Counted from the stretch's first letter, positions 27,090 through 35,797 are shown. The stretch: DNA of 64,000 bases from Roseateles_C aquae (GCF_032337115.1 NZ_JAVXZY010000010.1:154762-218761), one strand, 5' to 3'. The notes: a model not told the origin generated them from the letters alone. Program-made: numbers and translations.

Positions 27090-27401
27090 CTAGGATTTCG
27101 CGTCGGACGCAGCGGGCATCAGGCGGCTGCTGAGCTGATAACAGTCCAAAGCCGCGCGCACAACGGCGCTGGGGGACTGCAAGGTCAGCGCATGGCCGCG
27201 TGCAGCCAGCGTGGCGTGCAAGGCCAGCAGCACCTGCACACCGGCACTGTCGAACTCGCTGACGCCGCTGAGGTCCAGGCTCAGTGGAGCGTCCAGATCG
27301 GCCAGATGGTCCAGCAGCTGCTGGCGCACCTCGGCCGCCTGGGCAATCGTCAGCTCCGGCCCCAGCACCAGGGCCGGGGTCCCGTCATCGTCGCTCGCCA
27401 C
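27090..27401 (-). CDS. STAS-domain protein
   Basis: 103 residues with an anti-sigma-factor-antagonist fold: LDLSGVSEFDSAGVQVLLALH is the loop that carries the phosphorylatable Ser in SpoIIAA-type proteins (Ser in DSAG). The start appears to be GTG at 27401, with no strong Shine-Dalgarno. It lies between cheY (12 bp) and cheA (10 bp). STAS proteins recur in this position in CheD-containing chemosensory operons; the partner is not known, and no RsbW-like kinase is present here. Confidence 0.85.
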   Translation of the reverse strand: MASDDDGTPALVLGPELTIAQAAEVRQQLLDHLADLDAPLSLDLSGVSEFDSAGVQVLLALHATLAARGHALTLQSPSAVVRAALDCYQLSSRLMPAASDAKS

Positions 27402-27413
27402 GATGCGGCGCGC

Positions 27414-27779
27414 TCAGACGCAGAGGCGCTGGACGGCGTCGACCAGCTGCGAGGGCTGGAAGGGCTTGGTGATCCAGGCCTTGGCGCCGGCGGCCTTGCC
27501 CTCGGCCTTCTTCGATTCTTGCGACTCGGTGGTCAGCATGATCACCGGCGTGAACTTGTAGGCGGCCATGGTCTTGACCTCCTTCAGAAAGGTCAGCCCG
27601 TCCATATTGGGCATGTTGACGTCGCAGACGATCAGATTGATCTTGGCGCCACCCAGCTTGGTCAGCGCCTCGCGGCCATCGCCGGCTTCGACCACCGTGT
27701 AGCCGGCCTTTTGCAGCGCCAGTTTGACGACGGTGCGGAAGCTGCTGGAATCATCAACGACCAGAATGGTTTTGCTCAT
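27414..27779 (-). CDS. cheY: Chemotaxis response regulator CheY
   Basis: 121 residues from the ATG at 27779: acid pair DD at 9-10, phosphorylated D53 in VCDVNMPNMDG, Thr in MLTTES, and Lys in TKPFQP. The frame continues upstream for 43 codons but that part is a shadow of the preceding gene. Single receiver domain, expected to carry the CheA signal to a flagellar motor or type IV pilus output; no output genes are in the window. Confidence 0.93.
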   Translation of the reverse strand: MSKTILVVDDSSSFRTVVKLALQKAGYTVVEAGDGREALTKLGGAKINLIVCDVNMPNMDGLTFLKEVKTMAAYKFTPVIMLTTESQESKKAEGKAAGAKAWITKPFQPSQLVDAVQRLCV

Positions 27780-27813
27780 GGGGCATCTCTCGAAGTGTGG
27801 GCTCGGGAAGGGT

Positions 27814-28482
27814 TCAGAAGAAGCGGACCTTGTCCTGCCGCGGTTCCATCGGCTCGCCGGCATGGAAGCGGCGTTGCTCGTCGGTGGTGTAGCGGGCCTG
27901 CAACTCATCGAGCCAGCGCCGGGCGTCGTCGCCGCTGGCTAGGCCCAGGGTCTGCAGCTGTGATTCGAAGCGCAGCAGCTCATCTTTCAGCACGCTGATC
28001 ATCTGCGTCAGCCGGTCGCCGAACTGCAGGCCTTGCATGGCGCGCTCGCATTGCTCACCCAGCGCCTGCGTCTGCAGCAGCAGCGCGGCGGTGTCCGCCG
28101 TCGGGCCCTTGCCCAGCTCGGCCATCATCCGCTCCTGCAGCTCCATCATCGAGGAGAAGCTGTGCAGCAAGTCCTCGGAGCCGCTTTGCAGCGCGACATT
28201 GAGGGCGTCGTGCAAGCGTGCCCAGACGGGTAGCAGTTGCTCCAGCATCACGCCCAGGCCGGCCTGCGCGGGCGGGCCGGCTTGCGCCGGCGCCTCACGC
28301 CGACCCAGCTGGGCGCCCAGCCAGGCCACCAGGGGCAAGGTGCACAGGGCCAGCCATTCACCACGCCAGACCAGGGCCAGCGCCAGCGCGACCAGCACGA
28401 TCACGGCCAGCAGACGCAGATCCAGGCCGCCACGCTGAATAGCGGGGGCCGGCGCGGCTGCGCTCTTGGGGAAACTCTTCAT
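27814..28482 (-). CDS. Membrane-anchored CheZ-like protein (putative CheY phosphatase)
   Basis: 222 residues from the ATG at 28482; the frame extends 21 codons upstream without a better start. Two hydrophobic stretches at about 22-38 and 43-58 suggest membrane anchoring with the rest in the cytoplasm. Residues 75-185 are helical. The segment GLQFGDRLTQMI carries D156 and Q160 with the D-x3-Q spacing of the catalytic pair of CheZ (D143/Q147 in E. coli). The C-terminus ends KVRFF, loosely like the C-terminal CheY-docking peptide of CheZ. It is first in the operon, directly before cheY. Function is inferred from motif and position, not from overall similarity. Confidence 0.55.
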   Translation of the reverse strand: MKSFPKSAAAPAPAIQRGGLDLRLLAVIVLVALALALVWRGEWLALCTLPLVAWLGAQLGRREAPAQAGPPAQAGLGVMLEQLLPVWARLHDALNVALQSGSEDLLHSFSSMMELQERMMAELGKGPTADTAALLLQTQALGEQCERAMQGLQFGDRLTQMISVLKDELLRFESQLQTLGLASGDDARRWLDELQARYTTDEQRRFHAGEPMEPRQDKVRFF

Positions 28483-28593
28483 GCGACGCCTTTCCAGCCC
28501 TCGCCGACATCCGGTCCGTGGGGCTTGCAATCGGTTCCAAACCAAGCCTAGTTTTCCTTTTTACAAGGGTCGTAAACCCCGGAAAACGGCTTG

Positions 28594-28622
28594 ATTAGCG
28601 GCCAATCAGCGGCGTCAGTCAA
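28594..28622 (-). promoter_or_regulatory. Candidate sigma70 promoter of the chemosensory operon
   Basis: On the minus strand TTGACT (28617-28622) is followed by 17 bp and GCTAAT (28594-28599), 5 of 6 and 4 of 6 matches to the consensus. It lies 112 bp upstream of the first gene of the cluster, in a 219-bp gap after the acyltransferase gene. No clear FliA-type promoter was seen in the gap. Confidence 0.35.
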
Positions 28623-28701
28623 CCAAATATCTGACAGATGAGCGGGCTTCCCAGGCGGCTCTTGACGAAAATCAACTTGAAAGCGATCTCAGCGCCACGG
28701 A

Positions 28702-30600
28702 TCAGCCGGGCATGTGCAAGAGGGTGGCGACCTGCTCGCGCAGCAGCTCGGGGCTCAATCCCTCGGCCTTGGCCGGTGTGCCCACCTGCAGGCCAACCCG
28801 GCTGAACAGGCCGCGCCGCAGTGGCTTGACCATGGCCTGGCCCTGCTCGATGCGCGAGAAGTAGGAGCCCCAGAGGTTTTGCAGCGCCATCGGGATGACC
28901 GGAATGCCTTCGCCCAGCAGCTTCATCACGCCGCCCTTGAAGGGCTGCAGCTGGCCGTCGCGGGTGATGCCGCCCTCGGGGAAGATGCAGACCAGCTCGC
29001 CCTCGGCCAGCACGGCGCGAGCCTCGGCAAAGGCGGCTTCGTAGACGGCCGGGTTTTCCTTCTGCGGCGCGATCGGGATCGCCTTGGCCAAGCGGAACAG
29101 CCAGCCCAGCACCGGCATGCGGAAGATGCGATGGTCCATCAGGAAGCGGATCGGCCGCGGGCTGGCCGCCATCAGCAGGATGGCGTCAACAAAGCTGACG
29201 TGATTGCAGACCAGGATGGCCGGGCCCTGCAGCGGGATCTGCTCATCGTTGACGATGCGAAAGCGATAGACCAGGCGCGACAGCACGAAGGCCAGGAAAC
29301 GCAGCAGGTACTCGGGCACCAGCAGGAAGATGTAGGCCGCCACCACCGCATTGGCCAGCGCCACGGCCAGGAAGAGCTGCGGAATCGTCAGCCCGGCACC
29401 AAAGAGCATGCCGGCCAGCAGCGAGCTGGCGATCATGAACAGCGCGTTCAGGATGTTGTTGGCGGCCATGATGCGAGCGCGGTGGCTGGGTGGCGTGCGC
29501 AGCTGGATCAGCGCATACATCGGCACGCTGTAGAGGCCGGCAAACAGCGCCAGCAGGCACAGATCGGCCAGCACCCGCCAATGCGCGGCCACGGCCAGGA
29601 AGCTGCCCAGGCTCAAGAGCGCGGCCTGTGCCGGCAGATGGGCCGAGGCCAGGTAGAGATCGATGGCAAACAGGCTCATGCCGATCGCGCCCAGCGGCAC
29701 CAGGCCGATTTCGACATGGCGGCGCGACAGCACCTCGCAGAGCAGCGAGCCGGTGCCGATGCCGATCGAGAACACGACGAGCAGCAGCGAGGCCACCTGT
29801 TCATTGCCCTGCAGCACCTGGCGTGCAAAGGCCGGGAAATTGGCCAGGAAGACGGCGCCAAAGAACCACATCCACGAGATGCCCAGCAGCGAGCGGAACA
29901 CCGCCAGCTGCTGATGCGCGAGGCGCAGATTGCGCCAGGTCTCGCTGAAGGGGTTCCAGTTGATGCGCAGGCCGGGATCGATGGCCGGCGTCAGCGGAAT
30001 GGCCTGCGCCGTCAGCCGGCCCAGCACGGCCACGCCGAGCGCGGCCAGGGCCACCAGGCGGGCGCCGTTCTCGCTGGCGATCAGCAGGCCGCCGGCCACA
30101 TTGCCGAGCAGGATGGCAACAAACGTGCCCATCTCGACCATGCCGTTGCCGCCGGTCAGCTCCTGCTCGTTCAGCTGCTGCGGCAGGTAGGCGAACTTGA
30201 CCGGGCCGAACAGCGTTGAATGCAAGCCCATCAGGAACACGCAGGCCAAGAGCACCGGCACCTGGGTGGTGATGAAGCCCCAGCCGGCCAGCGCCATGAT
30301 GCCGATCTCGAGGTTCTTGACCTGACGCATCAGCCAGTGCTTGTCCAGCTTGTCGGCCAGCTGGCCGCTGGTGGCGGAGAACAGCACAAAGGGCAGGATG
30401 AACAGCGCGCCAATCACCAGCCCGGCCTGCTCACGCGGCAGCCAGGGCAGCTGCAGCTGGTAGGTCACCATCACGGTGAAGGCGAACTTGAACAGATTGT
30501 CATTGCCGGCGCCGAGGAACTGGGTCCAGAAAAAGGGCGCGAAGCGGCGTTGCCCGAGCAGGGCGAACTGGTTGCTGTGGGCGTGTCGGGCTTCGGACAT
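28702..30600 (-). CDS. MFS transporter-lysophospholipid acyltransferase fusion
   Basis: 632 residues. The first 420 or so contain about 12 hydrophobic segments of a major facilitator (LplT-like, GLHSTLFGPVKFAYLPQ). The C-terminal 200 residues are a PlsC acyltransferase with NHVSFVD (the HX4D box), the FPEGGITRDG box and the VIPMAL block. LplT plus Aas move and re-acylate lysophospholipids in enterobacteria; here the acyl-ACP synthetase half of Aas is absent, so acyl donor supply must be separate. The role, inner-membrane phospholipid remodelling, follows from the families. It stands between the chemosensory operon and the DUF2145 pair. Confidence 0.88.
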   Translation of the reverse strand: MSEARHAHSNQFALLGQRRFAPFFWTQFLGAGNDNLFKFAFTVMVTYQLQLPWLPREQAGLVIGALFILPFVLFSATSGQLADKLDKHWLMRQVKNLEIGIMALAGWGFITTQVPVLLACVFLMGLHSTLFGPVKFAYLPQQLNEQELTGGNGMVEMGTFVAILLGNVAGGLLIASENGARLVALAALGVAVLGRLTAQAIPLTPAIDPGLRINWNPFSETWRNLRLAHQQLAVFRSLLGISWMWFFGAVFLANFPAFARQVLQGNEQVASLLLVVFSIGIGTGSLLCEVLSRRHVEIGLVPLGAIGMSLFAIDLYLASAHLPAQAALLSLGSFLAVAAHWRVLADLCLLALFAGLYSVPMYALIQLRTPPSHRARIMAANNILNALFMIASSLLAGMLFGAGLTIPQLFLAVALANAVVAAYIFLLVPEYLLRFLAFVLSRLVYRFRIVNDEQIPLQGPAILVCNHVSFVDAILLMAASPRPIRFLMDHRIFRMPVLGWLFRLAKAIPIAPQKENPAVYEAAFAEARAVLAEGELVCIFPEGGITRDGQLQPFKGGVMKLLGEGIPVIPMALQNLWGSYFSRIEQGQAMVKPLRRGLFSRVGLQVGTPAKAEGLSPELLREQVATLLHMPG

Positions 30601-30609
30601 GGCGTCTTC

Positions 30610-31395
30610 TCAGGGCTTGATGAATACGGCGGGCTCGCTCAGGCCGGCGCGGCTCAGCCAGGCGAACATCGAGTCGACGGTGATGGTTTCGATGTGACCA
30701 CTGAAGCGGCGTGCGCTCGGGTGGTCGTCGAAGGCGATGTTGGCCATGCTGACGCGCGCGCCCAGCCGGGTGACGGTGGACAGTTTCAGATCAGAGGGAC
30801 GGTAGTCGTGCGCCTTCAGCCAGGCCTGCGCCTGGGCGCGGTCCTGCAGCCTCGTGTCTGCGGCCAGGGCCAGCGCCTCCAGCACCCATTGGTTGCTCTG
30901 CTGGTAGCGCGTCGACCAGGGGTAGGCCAGCATCGAGTAGCGCGGTTCATGCAGCACCATCAACCGTTGCGGCTGGTTCAGCCAGGGCAGTAGCTGGGCT
31001 TGCATGGCCGGCGAGAGCACGACGTAGGCGGCCTCGTAGCGATGCGGGCGGTCCAGGAAGAACTCGCCTAGGCCCTGCCGGTAGATGCCGGCGTCGGCCG
31101 TGCCGCAATGGTTGAGCTTGTGCAGCACGCGCCAGACGGGCCGGCCCTCGTACTCGGTCTTGTAGGCCAGACCGAGGTGCGACCATATCAGGCCATATTT
31201 GGATAGGTCCTGCCCGGCGCGCGCCAACAGCACGACCTGCGCACCGCTGGCGTTCAGACGCTGCGCCGTCAGCTGCGCGAGGTTCAGCCCCTGGGTCAGC
31301 TCCTGCATGCTCAGCGGCTTTTCTTCGCAGGGGCGGCCCGCCAGTGCCGTGCTGACACTTAGTGCCAGCAGGGCCGTCGTCAGCCAGCGCCTCAT
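30610..31395 (-). CDS. DUF2145 family exported protein
   Basis: 261 residues with a signal peptide (residues 1-19, ending ALAG). The sequence matches what I know of DUF2145, a Burkholderiales/gammaproteobacterial family: RPCEEKPLSMQELTQGL near the mature N-terminus, YGLIWSHLGLAYK, LHKLNHCGTADAGIYRQG, and a Pro/Tyr-rich middle (YSMLAYPWSTRYQQSNQWVLE). Residues such as C, H and the NQWV block recall NlpC/P60-like or YiiX-type permuted peptidases, but I would not assert an activity. It overlaps the next gene upstream by 4 bp (ATGA). Confidence 0.8.
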   Translation of the reverse strand: MRRWLTTALLALSVSTALAGRPCEEKPLSMQELTQGLNLAQLTAQRLNASGAQVVLLARAGQDLSKYGLIWSHLGLAYKTEYEGRPVWRVLHKLNHCGTADAGIYRQGLGEFFLDRPHRYEAAYVVLSPAMQAQLLPWLNQPQRLMVLHEPRYSMLAYPWSTRYQQSNQWVLEALALAADTRLQDRAQAQAWLKAHDYRPSDLKLSTVTRLGARVSMANIAFDDHPSARRFSGHIETITVDSMFAWLSRAGLSEPAVFIKP

Positions 31396-31811
31396 TTCTT
31401 CACACGCTCGTTGTAGAGCAGCGCGGCACCGATCTCGTTGGGAATGAAGCAGACCGCCTCGCCGGCGATCGACAGCACCGTGCCAGCACCGATCACCGAG
31501 ACGGTCACTGCCGCGCCAGCAGCCAGCGCTGCACCCTTGAGAATCTGACCGGCCAGGTGAACGCTGACGCGCGCGCCATCGGAGGCTCGCTCCAGAATCC
31601 AGACCGTGCCCTGGGCGCTGGCCTCAACGGCGACGACGCTCAGCACCAGCCCGGAGGCAATCAGCGCCACCGGCGCGGCGACCGACACGGCAACGGGAAT
31701 CGTCGATGCGGCGCTCAATGCCGTTGAGGCATCAGCCTGAGCCAGGCCACTCACCGACAGCGCTAGGCTGAATAGCGAGGTCTGGGCCCAATGGCGCGTC
31801 GTGGTCTTCAT
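31392..31811 (-). CDS. Small exported hydrophobic protein paired with DUF2145
   Basis: 139 residues from the ATG at 31811. A signal peptide of about 26 residues (ending AQADAS) is followed by alternating Ala/Val/Gly-rich stretches and a WILERASDG segment near the middle. No family recognised. The ATGA overlap with the DUF2145 gene implies coupled translation and a shared job. A longer frame exists upstream, but it lacks coding character and is a shadow of the neighbouring hydrolase. Confidence 0.7.
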   Translation of the reverse strand: MKTTTRHWAQTSLFSLALSVSGLAQADASTALSAASTIPVAVSVAAPVALIASGLVLSVVAVEASAQGTVWILERASDGARVSVHLAGQILKGAALAAGAAVTVSVIGAGTVLSIAGEAVCFIPNEIGAALLYNERVKK

Positions 31812-31908
31812 GGCGTACAAGCGTGTCTCTCCCTCGTGAATCGATGGCGACGCGGTGATGGCTTCCGGTCGACCGTGCCGGTGATGGCGCGGCCGGCGCA
31901 GTATCGCC

Positions 31909-33159
31909 TTACGACAGCGGCCTTGCGAAGTGCCGGGCGCTGGCGAAAACCCGGGGGCTGAAGCGCTGCCCTCCGGAGCGCACACAGCGCTTGAGCGCCA
32001 GGTCGAAGAGCAGCGGATTGAAGTCGCGCAGGCGCTGCAGCGCGGCGCTGTCGCGCTCATCGAGCAGGCCAGCGCGGCGCAGCTGCCCCAGCTGGTGCAG
32101 CGGGCGCACGGCGGGCAAGGGGTAGTCCGAGCCATGCAACAGGCGCTCGTGCCAATCCTCGCGCCGCAGCAGCTGGTGCCAGACCTCAGCAGCGCGATTG
32201 AACTGGAACACCGCCGAGATGTCGCCAAGCAGGCGCGTACGGCCGTCCGCCTCGTCCATCAGCCGGCCGAACAACTCAAAAGCCGGGCGTGGCCGGGGGC
32301 GGGCATGGTCCAGGTCGAGTGCCTGACCCAGCGAGGCGCAGTGTGCGGCGATCACCCGCACGCCATGGGCCAGGGGCTCACGCAGCAGCAGCGGATTGCC
32401 GAGGTCCTGGCGTTGCGCGCCTGGCACCGCGTGTTCTTCGCCGCAGTGGACGATCAGCGGCCATTGCAGCGTAGCCAGCCGATCATAGAAGGGGCGCAGC
32501 CGGTGGTCGCGCAGGTAGATGTTCATGCTGCTGGGCAACCATTTGATCGCGACGGCGCCGCGTCGCTCTGCCTCACTCAGCCGTTCCAGCGCATCAGGGC
32601 GGTAGGGGTGGATGGAGGCCACCCAACCCAGGCGCTCGGGCTGGCTCTGTGCCGTCACAGCGGCGTAGCTGTCAGGCGTCTGGAAGGTGGTCCAGTCCGG
32701 TCGAGCTTGGCCGTGTTCGTCCAGCGCCTCATCGAAGGCATAGAGCAGCCAGCGCGCGCCAGCGGGGAAGTCGGCCGCCAGCTGCAGCAGGCGCTGCACA
32801 TAGGCCTGGTCCATGCCGCCCTGGCTGCCCGGCTGTGCACAGGCGGCCGATGTGATGACCCGCTTGCGCAACATCTCCAGCGGGTGCCACCACTGGTCCA
32901 TGCTGGCGCTCAACCGGCAACCGCTGCCACTGTCGCCGTTGCCGAGCAAATGGGTGTGCACGTCCCACAGCTGGTCCAGCGCCAGGCCCTGCCAGCAGCG
33001 CGCCAGCAGGGCTTGCAGCTCGCTGTCCAGCGGCGCGCGCTTTGTCGATGGCGGGTTGTCAGCGCTACGCAGCGGTGCGGCTTGCAGCTCGCTGCTGAGG
33101 CTGGTGAAGAAGCCGAGTGCTGCACCGCCGCAGCAAAGAAGGTGGCGTCGATTCATCAT
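31909..33159 (-). CDS. Exported amidohydrolase-family metal-dependent hydrolase
   Basis: 416 residues from the ATG at 33159 (a second ATG follows at once). The N-terminus NRRHLLCCGGAALGFF with a downstream LQAAPL resembles a Tat signal, although the second Arg pair is imperfect. The metal-binding pattern of the PF04909-type TIM barrel is visible: VHTHLLG, GEEH, IAAHCAS and LLHGSDYPL (Asp). A substrate is not evident. It is divergent from an XRE regulator 101 bp away, which may control it. Confidence 0.8.
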   Translation of the reverse strand: MMNRRHLLCCGGAALGFFTSLSSELQAAPLRSADNPPSTKRAPLDSELQALLARCWQGLALDQLWDVHTHLLGNGDSGSGCRLSASMDQWWHPLEMLRKRVITSAACAQPGSQGGMDQAYVQRLLQLAADFPAGARWLLYAFDEALDEHGQARPDWTTFQTPDSYAAVTAQSQPERLGWVASIHPYRPDALERLSEAERRGAVAIKWLPSSMNIYLRDHRLRPFYDRLATLQWPLIVHCGEEHAVPGAQRQDLGNPLLLREPLAHGVRVIAAHCASLGQALDLDHARPRPRPAFELFGRLMDEADGRTRLLGDISAVFQFNRAAEVWHQLLRREDWHERLLHGSDYPLPAVRPLHQLGQLRRAGLLDERDSAALQRLRDFNPLLFDLALKRCVRSGGQRFSPRVFASARHFARPLS

Positions 33160-33260
33160 GGCCGCGATGCTCGGCACCCGTTGCGCCTTTGTGTGCGACG
33201 GCATGCCTGGGTGTCGCTGTTCGCGCCGGGCGGCATCAAACTGCGCTACCGTTGCGGCCC

Positions 33261-34007
33261 ATGAGCACACAGTCCCTGATCGAAGTCATCAAGGCCGAGC
33301 TGAAGCTGGCCGGCATCAGCTACGCGGAGCTGGCCGTGGCGCTGGGCTTGTCGGAATCCAGCGTCAAGCGCATGTTTGCCGCCGGCGGCGAGATGCCGCT
33401 GTCACGGGTGGACGAGATCTGCCGGGTGTTGAAGACTGATTTCGCGACGCTGTCGCGCCAGGTCGCCGAGCGCCAGCCGCTGCGCCGCGAGCTGACGCTG
33501 GCCCAGGAGCGTGCGGTGATTGCCGATGCCAAGCTGCTGCTGATGGCGATCTGCTGTCTGAGCCAGTGGACGATGGAGCAGGTGCTGGCCACCTACCGGA
33601 TCAGCGAGGCCGAGGCGACCCGCTACCTGGTCGAGCTGGACCGGCTGGGCATCATCGAGCTGAAGCCGCTGAACCGCTACAAGCTGCAGGTGGCCAAGAC
33701 CTTCCGCTGGCGGCCCAACGGCCCGGTGATGCATTTCTTCCGCGAGCATGTGATGGCCGACTACTTCTCAGGCGGCTTCGACGGTGATGGCGAGCTGCTG
33801 ACCCTGGTGCATGGCCAGCTGGGCCATGGCGCGGCACGCGAGCTAAAGGAGCGCTTGCAGCGGGCGGCCGAGGACTTTGCCCGTCAGCACCTGCTGGACC
33901 AGAAGCTGCCCGAATCCGAGAAGCGCCAGTACACGCTGATCATCGGCATGCGTTCCTGGCTGTTCGAGCATTTCCGCCATCTGCAGCGCGGCGGCGCGCG
34001 GGCCTGA
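33261..34007 (+). CDS. XRE-family transcriptional regulator
   Basis: 248 residues from the ATG at 33261. An HTH lies at residues 1-60 (LKLAGISYAELAVALGLSESSVKRMF is helix-turn-helix like). The C-terminal two thirds are helical, with a possible second winged helix (MEQVLATYRISEAEATRYLVELDRLGIIEL) near 105-135. It may act on the divergent hydrolase. No effector domain is recognised. Neighbours suggest no operon. Confidence 0.85.
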   Translation: MSTQSLIEVIKAELKLAGISYAELAVALGLSESSVKRMFAAGGEMPLSRVDEICRVLKTDFATLSRQVAERQPLRRELTLAQERAVIADAKLLLMAICCLSQWTMEQVLATYRISEAEATRYLVELDRLGIIELKPLNRYKLQVAKTFRWRPNGPVMHFFREHVMADYFSGGFDGDGELLTLVHGQLGHGAARELKERLQRAAEDFARQHLLDQKLPESEKRQYTLIIGMRSWLFEHFRHLQRGGARA

Positions 34008-34024
34008 GGGCCTGGGGGTGGGCC

Positions 34025-34705
34025 TCACCAGAACTGCCAGTTGCCGCTCCATACTACCCACAGGCCCAGCACGCCATTGGTGACGCCATGGGCGATCACG
34101 GCGGTCCAGAGCTTGCCGGTGCGCATGTACAGCAGCGCATAGGCGAGGCCGGCCACAATGGCGGCCAGCCACAGCGTGTGCACCAGCATGAAGACGAAGG
34201 TCGAGAGTGCCAGCGCGCGCAGCCCGACCTGCTGCGGCACGACCCTCTCAAACTGTGGCTGCTGCAGCCAGCGCATCAGGAAGCTGCGCCAGAACAGCTC
34301 TTCCATCACCGGCACCAGCAGAGCGGCGCCCAGCCAGCGCGGCACGATCAGGTTCCACAGCGGCTGGCCCTGGGCATCCAGCGGCCGAAACGGCGCCGTC
34401 GCCTCGCCGATCTGCATCCAGGGCGCGTCCAGGTGAATCCACAGCCCGAACACGGCCAGGCCCACCGCGATGCTCAGCGCGGTCTCGCGCAGCGTCGGCC
34501 AGTTCTGCCGCGCCAGCTCGCCATAGCCGCGCCAGTACCAGGCCAAGAGGCTGCCCACCACCAGCAGGTTCAGTCCGTAGAGCGCGCGCCCGTCTATGCC
34601 CCAGGCATTGCCCTCGGGAAAGGCACCGCGCAGGGCCAGCAGGACCATGAAGGCGACAAAGGGCAGGCAGCGGGCGAGGGCAGCGGGGCTGGGGGCGGCA
34701 ATCAT
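34025..34705 (-). CDS. CPBP-family intramembrane metalloprotease
   Basis: 226 residues, with about seven hydrophobic segments. The CPBP/Rce1 motifs are present: EELFWR (EExxxR), HTLW, and HGVTN, arranged as in the CAAX-prenyl-protease-related proteins. Bacterial CPBP proteases are linked to immunity, regulated intramembrane proteolysis and exopolysaccharide systems; this copy has no such neighbours. It converges on the XRE gene with 17 bp between. Confidence 0.85.
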   Translation of the reverse strand: MIAAPSPAALARCLPFVAFMVLLALRGAFPEGNAWGIDGRALYGLNLLVVGSLLAWYWRGYGELARQNWPTLRETALSIAVGLAVFGLWIHLDAPWMQIGEATAPFRPLDAQGQPLWNLIVPRWLGAALLVPVMEELFWRSFLMRWLQQPQFERVVPQQVGLRALALSTFVFMLVHTLWLAAIVAGLAYALLYMRTGKLWTAVIAHGVTNGVLGLWVVWSGNWQFW

Positions 34706-34780
34706 GCAGCGAGGAGGCTAGAGGTTCGGGAAGCCGCGAGTGTCGCGCGAATTTTCCGTGGCCGCCGCTCAAACCGTCGC

Positions 34781-35362
34781 TCAGGCGCCCAGGCGGCCCA
34801 GATCAGCCGCCTGCGCCAGCCAGCGTTCGCGTTGTGCCGCGCTGCTCTTGATGACGGGTGTGAACTCGCTGATGCGTACCGGCGAGATGCCGCAGAACTC
34901 GAGCACTGCAGTCTTCATCATGCGATGTGCTGGAGCGCCCTGCAGCCAGCGAAAGTACCAGCCCGGCGTGTCGAGGCAGACCAGCAGCCGCGCACTGCGA
35001 CCCTTCAGCAGGCGCTCTGGCCAGGTCTGGCCGCGCTGATAGCGAAAGGCATAGCCTGGCTGCAGGATGCGATCCAGCAGGCCCTTGAGCCGCGCAGGAA
35101 CCGAACCCCACCAGACCGGATAGGCCCAGACGAGGTGCTGGGCCTGCCGAATCTGCTCCTGCAGGCGAACAAGGTCAGGCTCCAGCGGTGCCGGCTCGTT
35201 GTAGCCGTGGGGGAGGTCGAACTCATAGCGAAGCGTCCGGAGTTCGACCAGTTCAACCTGGTGGCCGGCAGCACGTGCGGCGTCGGCATAGCGTTGTGCC
35301 AGAGCCTGGCTCAGGCTGCCTGCCTTGGGGTGGGCGTCGATGACGAGGATGCGTTTACTCAT
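34781..35362 (-). CDS. NAD(P)H-dependent flavodoxin-fold oxidoreductase
   Basis: 193 residues from the ATG at 35362; the 13 codons upstream in frame are dropped because the canonical KRILVIDAHPK start follows. The flavodoxin-like fold has VWAYPVWWGSVPARLKGLLDRIL, the quinone-reductase/KefF signature, and LVCLDTPGWYF. It probably reduces quinones or electrophiles with FMN. It follows a MerR regulator by 54 bp on the same strand, a common arrangement for stress-inducible oxidoreductases. Confidence 0.85.
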   Translation of the reverse strand: MSKRILVIDAHPKAGSLSQALAQRYADAARAAGHQVELVELRTLRYEFDLPHGYNEPAPLEPDLVRLQEQIRQAQHLVWAYPVWWGSVPARLKGLLDRILQPGYAFRYQRGQTWPERLLKGRSARLLVCLDTPGWYFRWLQGAPAHRMMKTAVLEFCGISPVRISEFTPVIKSSAAQRERWLAQAADLGRLGA

Positions 35363-35416
35363 GTGCGCCAGTTTCAAGCCTGCCCCTAGGGGCAGAGTCA
35401 AGCCACCGGGGCCGGT

Positions 35417-35797
35417 TCAGCGCTCGTCGCAGTCGGTTTCCAGGCGTCCGCTGAGCAGCAATTGCTCGCAGCGAGCCAGCAAGCGGTCTTGCTGGGCGAG
35501 CCGGCGCCGCTCGGCCGCCAGCGCCGCACGCTTTTCCCTGACGCCCTGCAGCAGACGTTCAACGCTGGGGTGGCCCGCGCTGTCGAAGAGCATCTGGCGC
35601 ATTTCCTGCAGCTTGAAGCCAACGGCCTGCGCCTGGCGGATCAGCAGCACCGCCTCTTCATGTCGGTGGTCGTAACAACGGTAGCTGCCCACACGACGCG
35701 GCAAGGGGATCAGGCCCAGGCTTTCATACAGACGCAGCGCCTTCGCGCTGGCACCGGTGCGGCGCGACAGTTCGCCGATGCGCCACTCCTGGCTCAT
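35417..35797 (-). CDS. MerR-family transcriptional regulator
   Basis: 126 residues. The N-terminal MerR HTH WRIGELSRRTGASAKALRLYESLGL is followed by PRRVGSYRCYD and a coiled C-terminus with cysteines at positions about 110 and 123 (ARCEQ, DCDER). The cysteines could sense metal or oxidants, but this is speculative. It overlaps the CaiB gene upstream by 4 bp (ATGA) and precedes the oxidoreductase it may control. Confidence 0.87.
   Translation of the reverse strand: MSQEWRIGELSRRTGASAKALRLYESLGLIPLPRRVGSYRCYDHRHEEAVLLIRQAQAVGFKLQEMRQMLFDSAGHPSVERLLQGVREKRAALAAERRRLAQQDRLLARCEQLLLSGRLETDCDER

Noticed and set aside
28483..28701. A FliA-type flagellar promoter for the chemosensory operon
   Set aside because: A partial TCAAGTT box near 28675 lacks a GCCGATAA-like partner at the right distance.
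31812..32228. A 139-codon N-terminal extension of the small exported protein
   Set aside because: It covers the amidohydrolase gene in another frame; the ATG at 31811 begins a proper signal peptide.
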